From assembly GCA_963740945.1 (NCBI GenBank), contig CAVUGE010000029.1:1-64000 (forward strand): a stretch of DNA of 64,000 nucleotides, in the 5' to 3' direction. Position 1 is the stretch's first letter; every line of letters begins with the position of its first letter. Under the pieces are notes generated by a model. It was not told the DNA's origin and did no database searches. It worked only from the letters and a program-made list of their open reading frames with translations. Below are positions 8,798 through 17,571 of the stretch, piece by piece. A program made the translations under genes and the position numbers. This DNA comes from CAVQBP01 sp963740945. Its GTDB lineage: Bacteria > Bacteroidota > Ignavibacteria > Ignavibacteriales > Ignavibacteriaceae.

Positions 8798-10933
8798 TCA
8801 AAAGTTTATTCCGGTTTTAAAGTAAAAATTCCTTCCTTCAGAAGGTTCAAAGAATCTATCACCGGCTGCATTCGGAACAATAGAGCCATTATATCTTTTA
8901 TTGAAAATATTGTAAATACCGATATGAAAATTCAGTTCCGAAGAATCAAAAATTAAATTATAGCCCAGTATCAAATCTATTCTTAAGTAATCATTATTCA
9001 TGTAATTTTCTACTGGTATGGTTGTTCCGGGCTGAGGACCATTAAAATCATTTGTAAAATATTTATCATACCATTCCGCTTTAAGATTGATTTTCAAATC
9101 AAACGGCGTGGTATACAACATTCCGGCAGAAAAATAATTTTGGGGAATACCCGGAATATAATTCCCATTTAATTGTCTGTATTCATACAGCCCTGAGTTA
9201 TTGAAGCCAATTTGATAATCCTTAAAGATAAAATGCATTTTAGTATAGGATGCAGTAACGGAAATATCATCTATCAGACTCCAGGAGAGTTCAATCTCCC
9301 CTCCGATATTCTCTGCTTTACCAGCATTCTTATAAAATATCTCTTCACTTCCGGATTCTTGAGACTGATATGATATCAGCATGTTTTTAAATTTCATTAC
9401 AAAAAATGCAGCTTCAAAATTAAGGCTGCCTTGAGGAAGAATTCCCCATGAGCCAAGTTCATAACTGGTAATTTTTTCAGGAACAAGAGAGGGATTAAAT
9501 CCTCCGCCTCCTTCCGGAGAGTTGCTTAATTCATTTGCAGTCGGCGTTTGAAATGAAGTGACATAGTTTGCATAAATTTTTATGTAGGGAATAGGAAGAA
9601 ATATTAAACCAACCATAGGGCTGATATTATTCATTTTTCTTTTGCCGGAATTATTGCCGTCAGATAATAAGTAATCATCTACTTTAAAAAGATAATTATC
9701 AGAGCGTAATCCTCCTTGAAGTTCTATTCTTTTATTAAACATTAAATTGGTAAAAATGAACGGGGCAGCACCCGTAACAAATTCTTTCTGATTTAAAAGG
9801 GAATTTCCGTATTGAAGATTATTAAAAATATCTTCAGCTTTGACATTAACATCAAGTAATCCATCATTTACAAATTCTTTTCTGAGGTCATTCTGGAATT
9901 CAAAATCGAATCCCCCGGCGATATTTAAATCTGCATTAAAAAATATTCCCGGAAATTTCTTATTAAAGAAAGATCTAAACCCGCCGGCTTTTCTATTTAA
10001 ATTGATTATTGTTCCTGGAATTGGATTTAGGAGAGAACGACTAATAAAATAAATAGTTGTGGTATTTGTGAAATTATCATCAAATGTAAGGCTTAAGTTC
10101 AGCCCGTAATTACCTTCTGATGCTCTTTCTCCGGCGCCTTGACTTATAATATAAGGCCTAACATATTCGGCTGAATTCTCAGCATCTTCTTTATTTATTG
10201 AACTTGGGCTGAGCAAATAAGGGGAGTCGAAGTAGTTTACTAAGGCTTTTATTTTTATTTTTTCCGAAATGTCATAAGATAAAATTGAATTTAATGAAAC
10301 CGAACTAGCTGAAGAATGTTCTCTGAAACCGCTTGTTTTCATTTTATTCAAGCTGAAAAGATATGAAAATCGATTCAATGTTCCTGAGGTTTTAATGTTA
10401 TAATTCATGTATCCATAGGAACCTGCAGTAAAGGACGGATTGAAAGTAAAAATTTCATTTGAAGGGTTTTGAGAACTTATATTTATAACCCCGCCTGCAG
10501 CATTTCCATACAGTGAAGAGGCAGGGCCATGTAAGACTTCAATATTCCCGATAGAAGAAAAATCCAGGTTATTTAATTCCGATTGACCATCGGCAAAAGT
10601 TAAAGGAATCCCATCATATAAAATTTTTATTCCTCTTACTCCAAAAGAAGCTCTGCTGCCTATTCCCCTCATAGTTATTTTATCCCCCATGGAAGGATTA
10701 TTCCTGTTACTAACGAGTAAACCGGGTACCTGGCTGAGGATTTCGTCGAGTGAAAGCCCTCTAATTTCATTAGCTATTTTAGCGCTGTCGACTAAATCAA
10801 TAGTATACGGAATATTCATAATAGAATTTTCAGACCGGGCTGAGACGACAACAGGTTCAAGAGTATAAACGGAATCATGCTCTGCATCATGCTGGTTATT
10901 CTGAGAGTAGATTATCGAATAAAAAAGAAGCAA
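8798..10933 (-). CDS. TonB-dependent outer-membrane receptor
   Basis: Outer-membrane active transporter gated by TonB. The plug domain begins near residue 26 (LEPVVVSARS, a TonB-box-like start) and includes LSQVPGLLV, ITMRGIGSRASFGVRG and IEVLHGPASSLYGNAAGGVINI. A 22-strand barrel follows, ending in a terminal Phe (KTGINF). Substrate is not evident; the RGIGSR/GIKILYDGIPL plug resembles siderophore or vitamin receptors. The open frame starts at a TTG directly after an in-frame TGA, giving a cut-short signal sequence. In another frame an ATG at 10961 encodes MYFKKFPLLIASF, a normal signal start. Removing one base from the A6 run at 10921-10926 would fuse the two, so the true gene is probably 8798-10961. 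Confidence 0.92.
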   Translation of the reverse strand: MLLFYSIIYSQNNQHDAEHDSVYTLEPVVVSARSENSIMNIPYTIDLVDSAKIANEIRGLSLDEILSQVPGLLVSNRNNPSMGDKITMRGIGSRASFGVRGIKILYDGIPLTFADGQSELNNLDFSSIGNIEVLHGPASSLYGNAAGGVINISSQNPSNEIFTFNPSFTAGSYGYMNYNIKTSGTLNRFSYLFSLNKMKTSGFREHSSASSVSLNSILSYDISEKIKIKALVNYFDSPYLLSPSSINKEDAENSAEYVRPYIISQGAGERASEGNYGLNLSLTFDDNFTNTTTIYFISRSLLNPIPGTIINLNRKAGGFRSFFNKKFPGIFFNADLNIAGGFDFEFQNDLRKEFVNDGLLDVNVKAEDIFNNLQYGNSLLNQKEFVTGAAPFIFTNLMFNKRIELQGGLRSDNYLFKVDDYLLSDGNNSGKRKMNNISPMVGLIFLPIPYIKIYANYVTSFQTPTANELSNSPEGGGGFNPSLVPEKITSYELGSWGILPQGSLNFEAAFFVMKFKNMLISYQSQESGSEEIFYKNAGKAENIGGEIELSWSLIDDISVTASYTKMHFIFKDYQIGFNNSGLYEYRQLNGNYIPGIPQNYFSAGMLYTTPFDLKINLKAEWYDKYFTNDFNGPQPGTTIPVENYMNNDYLRIDLILGYNLIFDSSELNFHIGIYNIFNKRYNGSIVPNAAGDRFFEPSEGRNFYFKTGINF

Positions 10934-11040
10934 TCAAAAGAGGAAATTTTTTGAAATACATTTATTAAAGATACCATTATAAAAAAAATGAATATAAAAC
11001 TACTAAAAGAGAAATAAATCCCAAATGATCTTGTCTATTC

Positions 11041-11912
11041 CACACCTAGCGGAGTTTGGTAGTTAGGGCTTTAATATGTTTTAATAATATTTCACTCCTA
11101 GCGGAGTTTGGTAGTTAGGGCTTTAATATGTTTTAATAATATTTCACTCCTAGCGGAGTTAGGTAGTTAGGGCTTTAATATGTTTTAATAATATTTCACT
11201 CCTAGCGGAGTTTGGTAGTTAGGGCTTTAATATGTTTTAATAATATTTCACTCCTAGCGGAGTTTGGTAGTTAGGGCTTTAATATGTTTTAATAATATTT
11301 CACTCCTAGCGGAGTTTGGTAGTTAGGGCTTTAATATGTTTTAATAATATTTCACTCCTAGCGGAGTTAGGTAGTTAGTGTTTTAATATGTTTTAATAGT
11401 ATTTCACTCCTAGCGGAGTTTGGTAGGTAGGCTTTAATATGTTTTAATAATATTTCACTCCTAGCGGAGTTTGGTAGGTAGGCTTTAATATGTTTTAATA
11501 ATATTTCACTCCTAGCGGAGTTAGGTAGTTAGTGTTTTAATATGTTTTAATAATATTTCACTCCTAGCGGAGTTTGGTAGGTAGGCTTTAATATGTTTTA
11601 ATAATATTTCACTCCTAGCGGAGTTAGGTAGTTAGTGTTTTAATATGTTTTAATAATATTTCACTCCTAGCGGAGTTAGGTAGTTAGTGTTTTAATATGT
11701 TTTAATAATATTTCACTCCTAGCGGAGTTTGGTAGTTAGGGCTTTAATATGTATTAATAATATTTTACTCCTAGCGGAGTTTTGGTAGTTAGAGCTTAAT
11801 ATGTTTTAATAATATTTCACTCTTAGCGGAGTTTGGTAGGTAGGCTTTAATATGTTTTAATAATATTCCACTCCTAGCGGAGTTAGGTAGTTAGTGTTTT
11901 AATATGTTTTAA
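11041..11912. repeat. 52-bp tandem repeat array, about 17 copies in three subtypes
   Basis: Head-to-tail units of 51-52 bp begin CACTCCTAGCGGAGTT and end AATATGTTTTAATAATATTT. Each unit carries a short palindrome, ACTCC-TAGC-GGAGT, and an AT-rich tail. Three variants of the middle part can be told apart: A (TTTGGTAGTTAGGGC), B (TTAGGTAGTTAGTGTT) and C (TTTGGTAGGTAGGC, one base shorter). Order by eye: A A A/B-hybrid A A A B C C B C B B A A-variant C B. There are no unique spacers, so it is not a CRISPR. It occupies almost the whole gap between the divergent TonB receptor and molybdenum hydroxylase genes, placing it between their promoters. Confidence 0.97.
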
Positions 11913-12038
11913 CTGAGAATAAATTGAATCCCGCCTCTCATTGAGGTATTACCAAATATCTCATAACTAAATTGCAAATTAAAGTGTTGTTAATTATCTT
12001 AGTTAACAAATTAAAATCTTTTATTCAATGGGGACCAT

Positions 12039-12671
12039 ATGAAAAAAGACAGGGATTCCAATTCAACTACTACAAAAGAGAATTCATTTACCAGGAGAAA
12101 ATTTTTAAAGGGAATGGGTTCGACTGTTGCAGGCGCATATTTGATTTCACCACAGGTTGAAAGCATTACAAAAAAAATATCAAAAAAAGCAAAGGATATT
12201 AAAGAGGGGAAGCAGGAACTATCCTTTATATTAAACGGAAAAAAAGTCAATACTTCGGTTAAACCATCCACTACGCTGGCTAAATTATTAAGGGAAGATT
12301 TCCAGTTGACGGGAACTAAAATTGTTTGCAACCAGGGAGAGTGCGGAGGCTGTACCGTTGTTCTTGATGGTAAAGCAGTATATTCCTGCCAGATGCTTGC
12401 TTTAGATGTTGAAGGAAAAGAAGTTACTACAATAGAAGGACTCCTTACAGATGGTGAATTAAACCATGTTCAGAAGGCATTTATTGAAAAAGACGGGCTG
12501 CAATGCGGCTTTTGTACACCTGGACAAATAATGGCTGCATATGCATTATTAAAGAAAAACCCTAATCCTTCAAGGGAAGAAGCGGTTAAAGGGATGTATG
12601 GGAATATCTGCAGGTGTTCTGCTTATCCTAATATAATTGATTCAGTTCTGGCAGCAGCCAAATCAAAATAA
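12039..12671 (+). CDS. Tat-exported [2Fe-2S] subunit of a molybdenum hydroxylase (PaoA-like)
   Basis: Electron-transfer subunit of a xanthine dehydrogenase-family enzyme. A twin-arginine signal (TRRKFLKG, residues 18-25) with a hydrophobic stretch to about residue 37 indicates folded export. The ferredoxin domain has cysteines C97, C102, C105 and C117. The helical domain has C156, C159, C191 and C193, so both [2Fe-2S] clusters are complete. Length (210) fits the E. coli PaoA type with signal peptide. It heads a set with the Mo subunit (22 bp downstream), FAD subunit and two maturation genes. The partners lack signals and would be co-exported with this subunit, as in PaoABC. Confidence 0.93.
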   Translation: MKKDRDSNSTTTKENSFTRRKFLKGMGSTVAGAYLISPQVESITKKISKKAKDIKEGKQELSFILNGKKVNTSVKPSTTLAKLLREDFQLTGTKIVCNQGECGGCTVVLDGKAVYSCQMLALDVEGKEVTTIEGLLTDGELNHVQKAFIEKDGLQCGFCTPGQIMAAYALLKKNPNPSREEAVKGMYGNICRCSAYPNIIDSVLAAAKSK

Positions 12672-12693
12672 TTTATGAAACAGTGAGGGAATT

Positions 12694-14991
12694 ATGCCCC
12701 GTAAAATAGTCAAATCAAAAATCCACTTTGAAAATAATGTAATTGAAACAATAGCAGAAGTTCCGGTTGAAAAATATGAATCTCTGCCGCCGAATGATAA
12801 GCTTAAATATATAGGTAAAGAGATTCCTAGAATTGACGGCTATGATAAAGTCAGCGGTGCACAAGGTTATACTTTTGATATAGTTTTACCCCGAATGGTA
12901 GATGCAAAAATTCTTCGGTCACCATATGCAAATGCAATAATAAAAAATATTGACACGAAAAAAGCTGAAGAGCTAGATGGGGTGTACTATATTCTAACAA
13001 ACAAGAATGCACCTAAAATAGACTGGTTTCACGGGACAACATCTTTATTTGATTCCCATGTCCGTTATGAAGGAGATGAAGTAGCATGTGCTGCTGCGGA
13101 TAGTGAAGATACTGCATTAAAAGCGCTTAAATTAATAAAAATTGATTATGAAGAGCTTCCTTTTGTAGTAGAGCCTGGAGAGGCAATGAAAGCCGATGCA
13201 CCGAAAGTATATGATTCAGGAAATATACAGGGCGAACCGGCAAAATACGATAGGGGGGATATCGAAAAAGGTTTTCAAGAAGCGGAAGCAATAGTTGAAG
13301 ATACTTTTACAACTCAAGTAGTGGTACATAACCCTACAGAAGTTCATTGTAGTGTGGCAGATTGGTCCAACGGCAAATTAACCGTTTATGATTCTACACA
13401 AGGTATATTTGAAGTTAGAGATACTGTTGCAAAATGTTTAAATATGGAAGAGAGTGATGTTAGAGTAATTAAAAAATATATGGGAGGGGGTTTTGGCAGT
13501 AAGTTAGAAGCTGGTAAATATACTATCATAGCTGCATTACTTTCAAAGAAGCTTGGCAGACCGGTTAAAATCACCCTTGATAGAAAAGAAATGAATTTGG
13601 CAGTAGGTAACAGACCCGATTCATTTCAAAAATTAAAAGGCGGAGTTAAAAAAGATGGGACATTAACTGCTTTAAGTACTTATTCATATGGTTCGGTTGG
13701 AGCATATCCGGATGGCGCCGGTACAAGCTGGCCCTTAAGAACAATGTATAAATGTCCAAACGTTAAATCGGAAGAGTATAATGTTTTTATAAATGCAGGA
13801 AGAGCTAGAGCTTTCAGAGCTCCAGGTCATGTGCAGGGAATATTTGCCCTGGATTCTCTAATTGATGAGTTGGCAGAAAAGATTGGAATGGATCCTCTTG
13901 ATCTTAGATTAAAAAATATAGCCGAAAATGACCAGGTATTTAATGTGCCTTATACTTCAAAGCTGTTGAAAGAAGCTTATTTAAAGGGTGCTGAAGCATT
14001 TGATTGGTATAAAAACAGGAAACCGGCAGGTTCTGATAAAGGATCTATAAAAAGAGGTATGGGTATGGCTTCACAGATATGGTGGGGAGGCGGAGGACCG
14101 CCAGCCGGAGCAATCCTTAAATTAAACAGAGATGGTTCTGCAAGAGTAATTGCAGGAACTCAGGATCTCGGAACAGGTACTTATACATTTATTGCCATGG
14201 TTGCTGCTGAAATTTTAGAAATTCCTGTAGAGAAAATCACAGTTACTCTGGGTGATACCGGTATAGCACCGTATTGCGGAAGTAGCGGAGGTAGCACTAC
14301 AGCATCATCAGTATCTCCTGCAGTGAGGGATGCTGCTGAAAAAATGAAAGAAAAATTATTATCGGCTGCTGCTGCAATCTGGGAAGTACCGCAGGGACAG
14401 CTTATTTATACTGGTGGTAAAGTATTAAACGGTAATGATAAAAGTAAGGAAATTACTATTCCTGAAATCATTAATAAATTACATGAAAGGACTTTAGTAA
14501 CTGAGGGTGCCAGGGAGGAAAACCCGAAGGGATATACAACTAACACGTTTGGAGCTCAATTTGCAGAAGTCGAAGTTGATACGGATACCGGAAAAGTGAG
14601 AGTTTTAAAGGTTGTGGCTGCTCATGATATTGGAAGAGTTCTAAATAAAAAAACGCTTGAGAACCAATTTCACGGTGGCATTATGCAGGGTTTAGGTTAT
14701 GCACTAATGGAAAATAGAGTAATTGATAGAAATACGGGAAAAGTATTAACTACAGATTTACATAACTATAAAATGCCTACAATTGCAGATGTTCCAAAAA
14801 TTGAAATTTATATTGTAAGTGAAGATGATAAATTATTGAGTAATACCGGAGTTAAAGGAATAGGAGAACCGTCAATTATCCCGACAGCGGGAGCTATTGC
14901 AAATGCAGTTTATAATGCGCTGGGTGTTAGGATTAAATCTTTACCTATTACACCGGATAAGATCTTGAAGGCTTTATATTTAAAAAGCTAA
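12694..14991 (+). CDS. Molybdopterin-binding catalytic subunit, xanthine dehydrogenase/aldehyde oxidoreductase family
   Basis: A 765-residue catalytic subunit. The first Ald_Xan_dh_C hammerhead domain (about 35-150) is followed by Mo-cofactor domains with GGGFGSK (about 265-271), RAFRAPGHVQG, GTQDLGTGTYT and the GSSGGSTTASSVS cofactor loop. The expected catalytic glutamate is E725 in GVKGIGEPS. It is separate from the Fe-S and FAD subunits, as in bacterial three-subunit enzymes. The paired MocA-like gene suggests the cytosine-dinucleotide form of the cofactor. Substrate is undetermined; the Tat-linked arrangement favours a periplasmic aldehyde oxidoreductase over purine catabolism. Confidence 0.93.
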   Translation: MPRKIVKSKIHFENNVIETIAEVPVEKYESLPPNDKLKYIGKEIPRIDGYDKVSGAQGYTFDIVLPRMVDAKILRSPYANAIIKNIDTKKAEELDGVYYILTNKNAPKIDWFHGTTSLFDSHVRYEGDEVACAAADSEDTALKALKLIKIDYEELPFVVEPGEAMKADAPKVYDSGNIQGEPAKYDRGDIEKGFQEAEAIVEDTFTTQVVVHNPTEVHCSVADWSNGKLTVYDSTQGIFEVRDTVAKCLNMEESDVRVIKKYMGGGFGSKLEAGKYTIIAALLSKKLGRPVKITLDRKEMNLAVGNRPDSFQKLKGGVKKDGTLTALSTYSYGSVGAYPDGAGTSWPLRTMYKCPNVKSEEYNVFINAGRARAFRAPGHVQGIFALDSLIDELAEKIGMDPLDLRLKNIAENDQVFNVPYTSKLLKEAYLKGAEAFDWYKNRKPAGSDKGSIKRGMGMASQIWWGGGGPPAGAILKLNRDGSARVIAGTQDLGTGTYTFIAMVAAEILEIPVEKITVTLGDTGIAPYCGSSGGSTTASSVSPAVRDAAEKMKEKLLSAAAAIWEVPQGQLIYTGGKVLNGNDKSKEITIPEIINKLHERTLVTEGAREENPKGYTTNTFGAQFAEVEVDTDTGKVRVLKVVAAHDIGRVLNKKTLENQFHGGIMQGLGYALMENRVIDRNTGKVLTTDLHNYKMPTIADVPKIEIYIVSEDDKLLSNTGVKGIGEPSIIPTAGAIANAVYNALGVRIKSLPITPDKILKALYLKS

Positions 14992-15041
14992 GACTTTATA
15001 ATGAATAACATATCCCATAAGAATAAAATAAGGGAATTATT

Positions 15042-16019
15042 ATGATTGATTTTGATTATATACAACCGAAAACTTTAGAGGAAGCAAGCAGTCTGTTGCG
15101 TAAAGCAGATGGTAAAGCAATTCCATACAGCGGCGGTACAGATGCTTTAAGCCTGTTAAAAGAAGATATAATCTCACCCGAACAAGTGGTAAATCTGAAA
15201 AATATTCCTAACTTAACCGGGATAAGTTATGAAGAAGGCAAAGGGTTAAAAATCGGAGGATTGGTTACAATTACCGATATCGCTGAGAACCCAATAATCA
15301 AAGAGAAATATAGCGTTCTTTCCGAAGCTGCAGATAAAATAGCTTCACCGCAATTAAGAAATGTTGGTACTATTGGAGGCAACTTAAATCAAAGACCCCG
15401 CTGCTGGTATTTTAGAAAGGATTTTGACTGTATCAGAAAAGGTGGGAGTATTTGTTATGCAGTGGACGGTGAAAATAAATATCATTGTGTAACCGGAGGA
15501 GGTCCCTGCTATATAGTTCATCCATCCGATATGGCTGTAGCATTACTAGCCCTTGACGCTTCGGTAAATATATTTTCAGGAAAAAAGACTAGAACTATAC
15601 CTGTCAGCGATTTTTTTATTTTACCTGAAGTCAACCACTTAAAGGAAAATATTCTTGAACCGGGAGAGATACTTACTGAAATTATTGTTCCTGAACTACC
15701 AAATAATACAAAAAGCGGCTACTATAAATTTATGGAAAGGGAAGTGTGGGATTTTGCTGTAGTTAGTGTTGCAGCAGTTTTAACCAAAAATGGTAATTCA
15801 TTAAGTAAAGGAAGAATTGCTTTTGGAGGAATTGCCCCGATTCCCTGGTTAGATAAAAATATAAACAATATGCTTAAAGGTCTGCCATTGAATGATGAAT
15901 CAATAGATAAAGCTGTTTCTCAAATTTTAGCCGGAGCAGAACCCCTGGAACAAAATGAATATAAAATTCCGCTTGCGAAAAATATAACCCGGAATATAAT
16001 ACATAAATTGGCAGAGTAA
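15042..16019 (+). CDS. FAD-binding subunit with extra Fe-S insert (PaoB-like)
   Basis: Medium subunit of the molybdenum hydroxylase. FAD contacts are PYSGGTD (28-34) and the TIGGNLNQRPR block (110-120). A cysteine-rich insertion follows, with C121, C130, C138, C149 and C156, and then the conserved HPSD (160-163). PaoB and the 4-hydroxybenzoyl-CoA reductase beta subunit carry a [4Fe-4S] cluster in this region, so a cluster is likely here too. The CO_deh_flav_C domain occupies about 215-325. Length is typical. A terminator-like hairpin follows, separating it from the maturation genes. Confidence 0.92.
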   Translation: MIDFDYIQPKTLEEASSLLRKADGKAIPYSGGTDALSLLKEDIISPEQVVNLKNIPNLTGISYEEGKGLKIGGLVTITDIAENPIIKEKYSVLSEAADKIASPQLRNVGTIGGNLNQRPRCWYFRKDFDCIRKGGSICYAVDGENKYHCVTGGGPCYIVHPSDMAVALLALDASVNIFSGKKTRTIPVSDFFILPEVNHLKENILEPGEILTEIIVPELPNNTKSGYYKFMEREVWDFAVVSVAAVLTKNGNSLSKGRIAFGGIAPIPWLDKNINNMLKGLPLNDESIDKAVSQILAGAEPLEQNEYKIPLAKNITRNIIHKLAE

Positions 16020-16031
16020 TTTGTTAGGTCT

Positions 16032-16065
16032 AACCTCCGGGGTTTCTAAAAACCTCGGAGGTTTT
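16032..16065 (+). terminator. Terminator-like hairpin after the FAD subunit gene
   Basis: Perfect eight-base inverted repeat AACCTCCG/CGGAGGTT (16032-16039 with 16056-16063) with a short T run at its right edge. It lies 12 bases after the FAD subunit stop and 16 before the next ATG, so it could attenuate rather than fully stop transcription into the maturation genes. Confidence 0.7.
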
Positions 16066-16081
16066 ATGTAAAATTAAATTT

Positions 16082-16681
16082 ATGATATTGAATTCTCTTA
16101 TTATAGCTGCAGGGCTTTCCTCAAGAATGGGAGATTTTAAACCTTTACTTTTATACAGAAATAAAGCAATTATAATATCAATTATAAAAAAAATTAGTAT
16201 AATAAGTGATAAGATCTTTATTGTAACCGGCTTTAAGGAAAATGAGTTAATCACTGAAGTTCAAAAAAATTTTCAAGGAACGGAAATAAATCAGAAAATT
16301 GTATTTGTTTCCAATCCTAATTTTAAGAAAGGAATGTTTACTTCACTTCAAAAAGGTCTGGAAAAAGGAAAGGAATGCGACTGGATTTTATACCATTTTG
16401 TGGATCAACCTCATCTTCCTCAAAATTTTTATATAGAATTTTATTCCTTGCTCAATGAAAAATTTGATTGGATTCAGCCTGCTTTCAGAGAAAAGAAGGG
16501 ACATCCTATATTAATAAATAAATCTTTATTTGACCATATTATTTATGCGGATGAAAATTCGACTTTGAAGAATTTGAATGATAAGTTAAAAATTAATAAA
16601 ATGATATGGAACTGTAATTATAAAGAAATCTTGGATGATATTGATACCCCTGAAGATTATAATAACTTAATCAATGAATAG
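16082..16681 (+). CDS. MocA-like molybdenum cofactor cytidylyltransferase
   Basis: A 199-residue NTP-transferase with the nucleotide-binding loop LIIAAGLSSRMGDFKPLL (residues 6-23; K20 expected to bind phosphate), the FVDQP metal motif near residue 106 and a C-terminal DIDTPEDY. MobA/MocA proteins attach GMP or CMP to molybdopterin. The location between an XdhC gene and a hydroxylase operon favours MocA-type CMP transfer for the upstream enzyme. It ends three bases before the XdhC start. MobA itself cannot be excluded from sequence alone. Confidence 0.85.
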   Translation: MILNSLIIAAGLSSRMGDFKPLLLYRNKAIIISIIKKISIISDKIFIVTGFKENELITEVQKNFQGTEINQKIVFVSNPNFKKGMFTSLQKGLEKGKECDWILYHFVDQPHLPQNFYIEFYSLLNEKFDWIQPAFREKKGHPILINKSLFDHIIYADENSTLKNLNDKLKINKMIWNCNYKEILDDIDTPEDYNNLINE

Positions 16682-16684
16682 AAT

Positions 16685-17476
16685 ATGAATATTTACGAAG
16701 AAATACTTGAATTAGAAAAAAACAATCAGCCGTTTGTTTTAACAACGGTAGTTAATGTCAGCGGTTCCGTTCCTGGTAAAACCGGATTTAAGATGCTGAT
16801 AAAAAAAGATGCCTCAACTTTAGGAACAGTTGGAGGGGGAGCTATTGAAGCTGAAGTTATAAAAGAAGGGACTAAAAGATTAGTATCGGGAGAAAGCGGA
16901 ATTAAAGAATATTTGTTGTCGGATAATGAATCATTAGAAAATAATGACATAACAACTATTCCTATGAAATGCAGCGGGCAGGCTACTATTTATTATGAAG
17001 TAAATAACTCTCTGGCAGCTATATATATATTTGGAGGAGGGCACGTTGGTCATGCCTTACTCCATTATTTAATGCCGTTGGGCTACCATACAATTTTAAT
17101 AGATAATAGAAAAGAATTTGCATCAAAAGAAAAGAACCCTGCTGCAGCAGAATGTATAAATAAAGAATATCAGGATTTTGTTGATGAATTTAATCCACTT
17201 GAAAATTCATTTGCAGTAATAGTTACACACAGTCACAAATATGATTATGAAATTCTCAAAAAAATTTATGAAAGGAAATTAAACTTCAAATATGTAGGGG
17301 TTATTGCTTCAAAATCAAAAGCCTCATCAATGATTCATAAATTAAAAGAAGATCTAAATAATAACATAAATCTTTCAAACCTTCATACACCAATAGGATT
17401 AAAGATTGGAGGAACAACTGCCGAAGAAATTGCCTTATCAATAGCCGCTGAGATACAATCAATAAAATATTCTTAA
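16685..17476 (+). CDS. XdhC/CoxI-family molybdenum hydroxylase maturation protein
   Basis: A 263-residue XdhC-family chaperone that binds sulfurated molybdenum cofactor and inserts it into the partner enzyme. The N-terminal XdhC_CoxI domain has GSVPGKTG and GTVGGGAIEAEV, with a conserved cysteine at C96 (PMKCSGQ). The C-terminal Rossmann domain starts at the IFGGGHVGHAL loop (115-125) and ends with GLKIGGTTAEEIALSIAAEI. It corresponds to PaoD/XdhC in known operons and follows the MocA-like gene immediately. Expected to act on the 12039-16019 enzyme before Tat export. Confidence 0.92.
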   Translation: MNIYEEILELEKNNQPFVLTTVVNVSGSVPGKTGFKMLIKKDASTLGTVGGGAIEAEVIKEGTKRLVSGESGIKEYLLSDNESLENNDITTIPMKCSGQATIYYEVNNSLAAIYIFGGGHVGHALLHYLMPLGYHTILIDNRKEFASKEKNPAAAECINKEYQDFVDEFNPLENSFAVIVTHSHKYDYEILKKIYERKLNFKYVGVIASKSKASSMIHKLKEDLNNNINLSNLHTPIGLKIGGTTAEEIALSIAAEIQSIKYS

Positions 17477-17571
17477 CTTAGAAAATTTTTCATATCTTTA
17501 ATATTTAAATATTTTTTGCTTATGGCAGAAAAAAGTTTTATCCAATTTTTACGTGAATTTAAATATAGAGC

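Noticed and set aside
8708..8956. Small plus-strand gene after htrA
   Set aside because: It starts at the terminator hairpin and mostly reads the reverse strand of the TonB receptor's 3' end.
11041..11912. CRISPR array
   Set aside because: The whole unit repeats head to tail with no unique spacers, and there are no cas genes.
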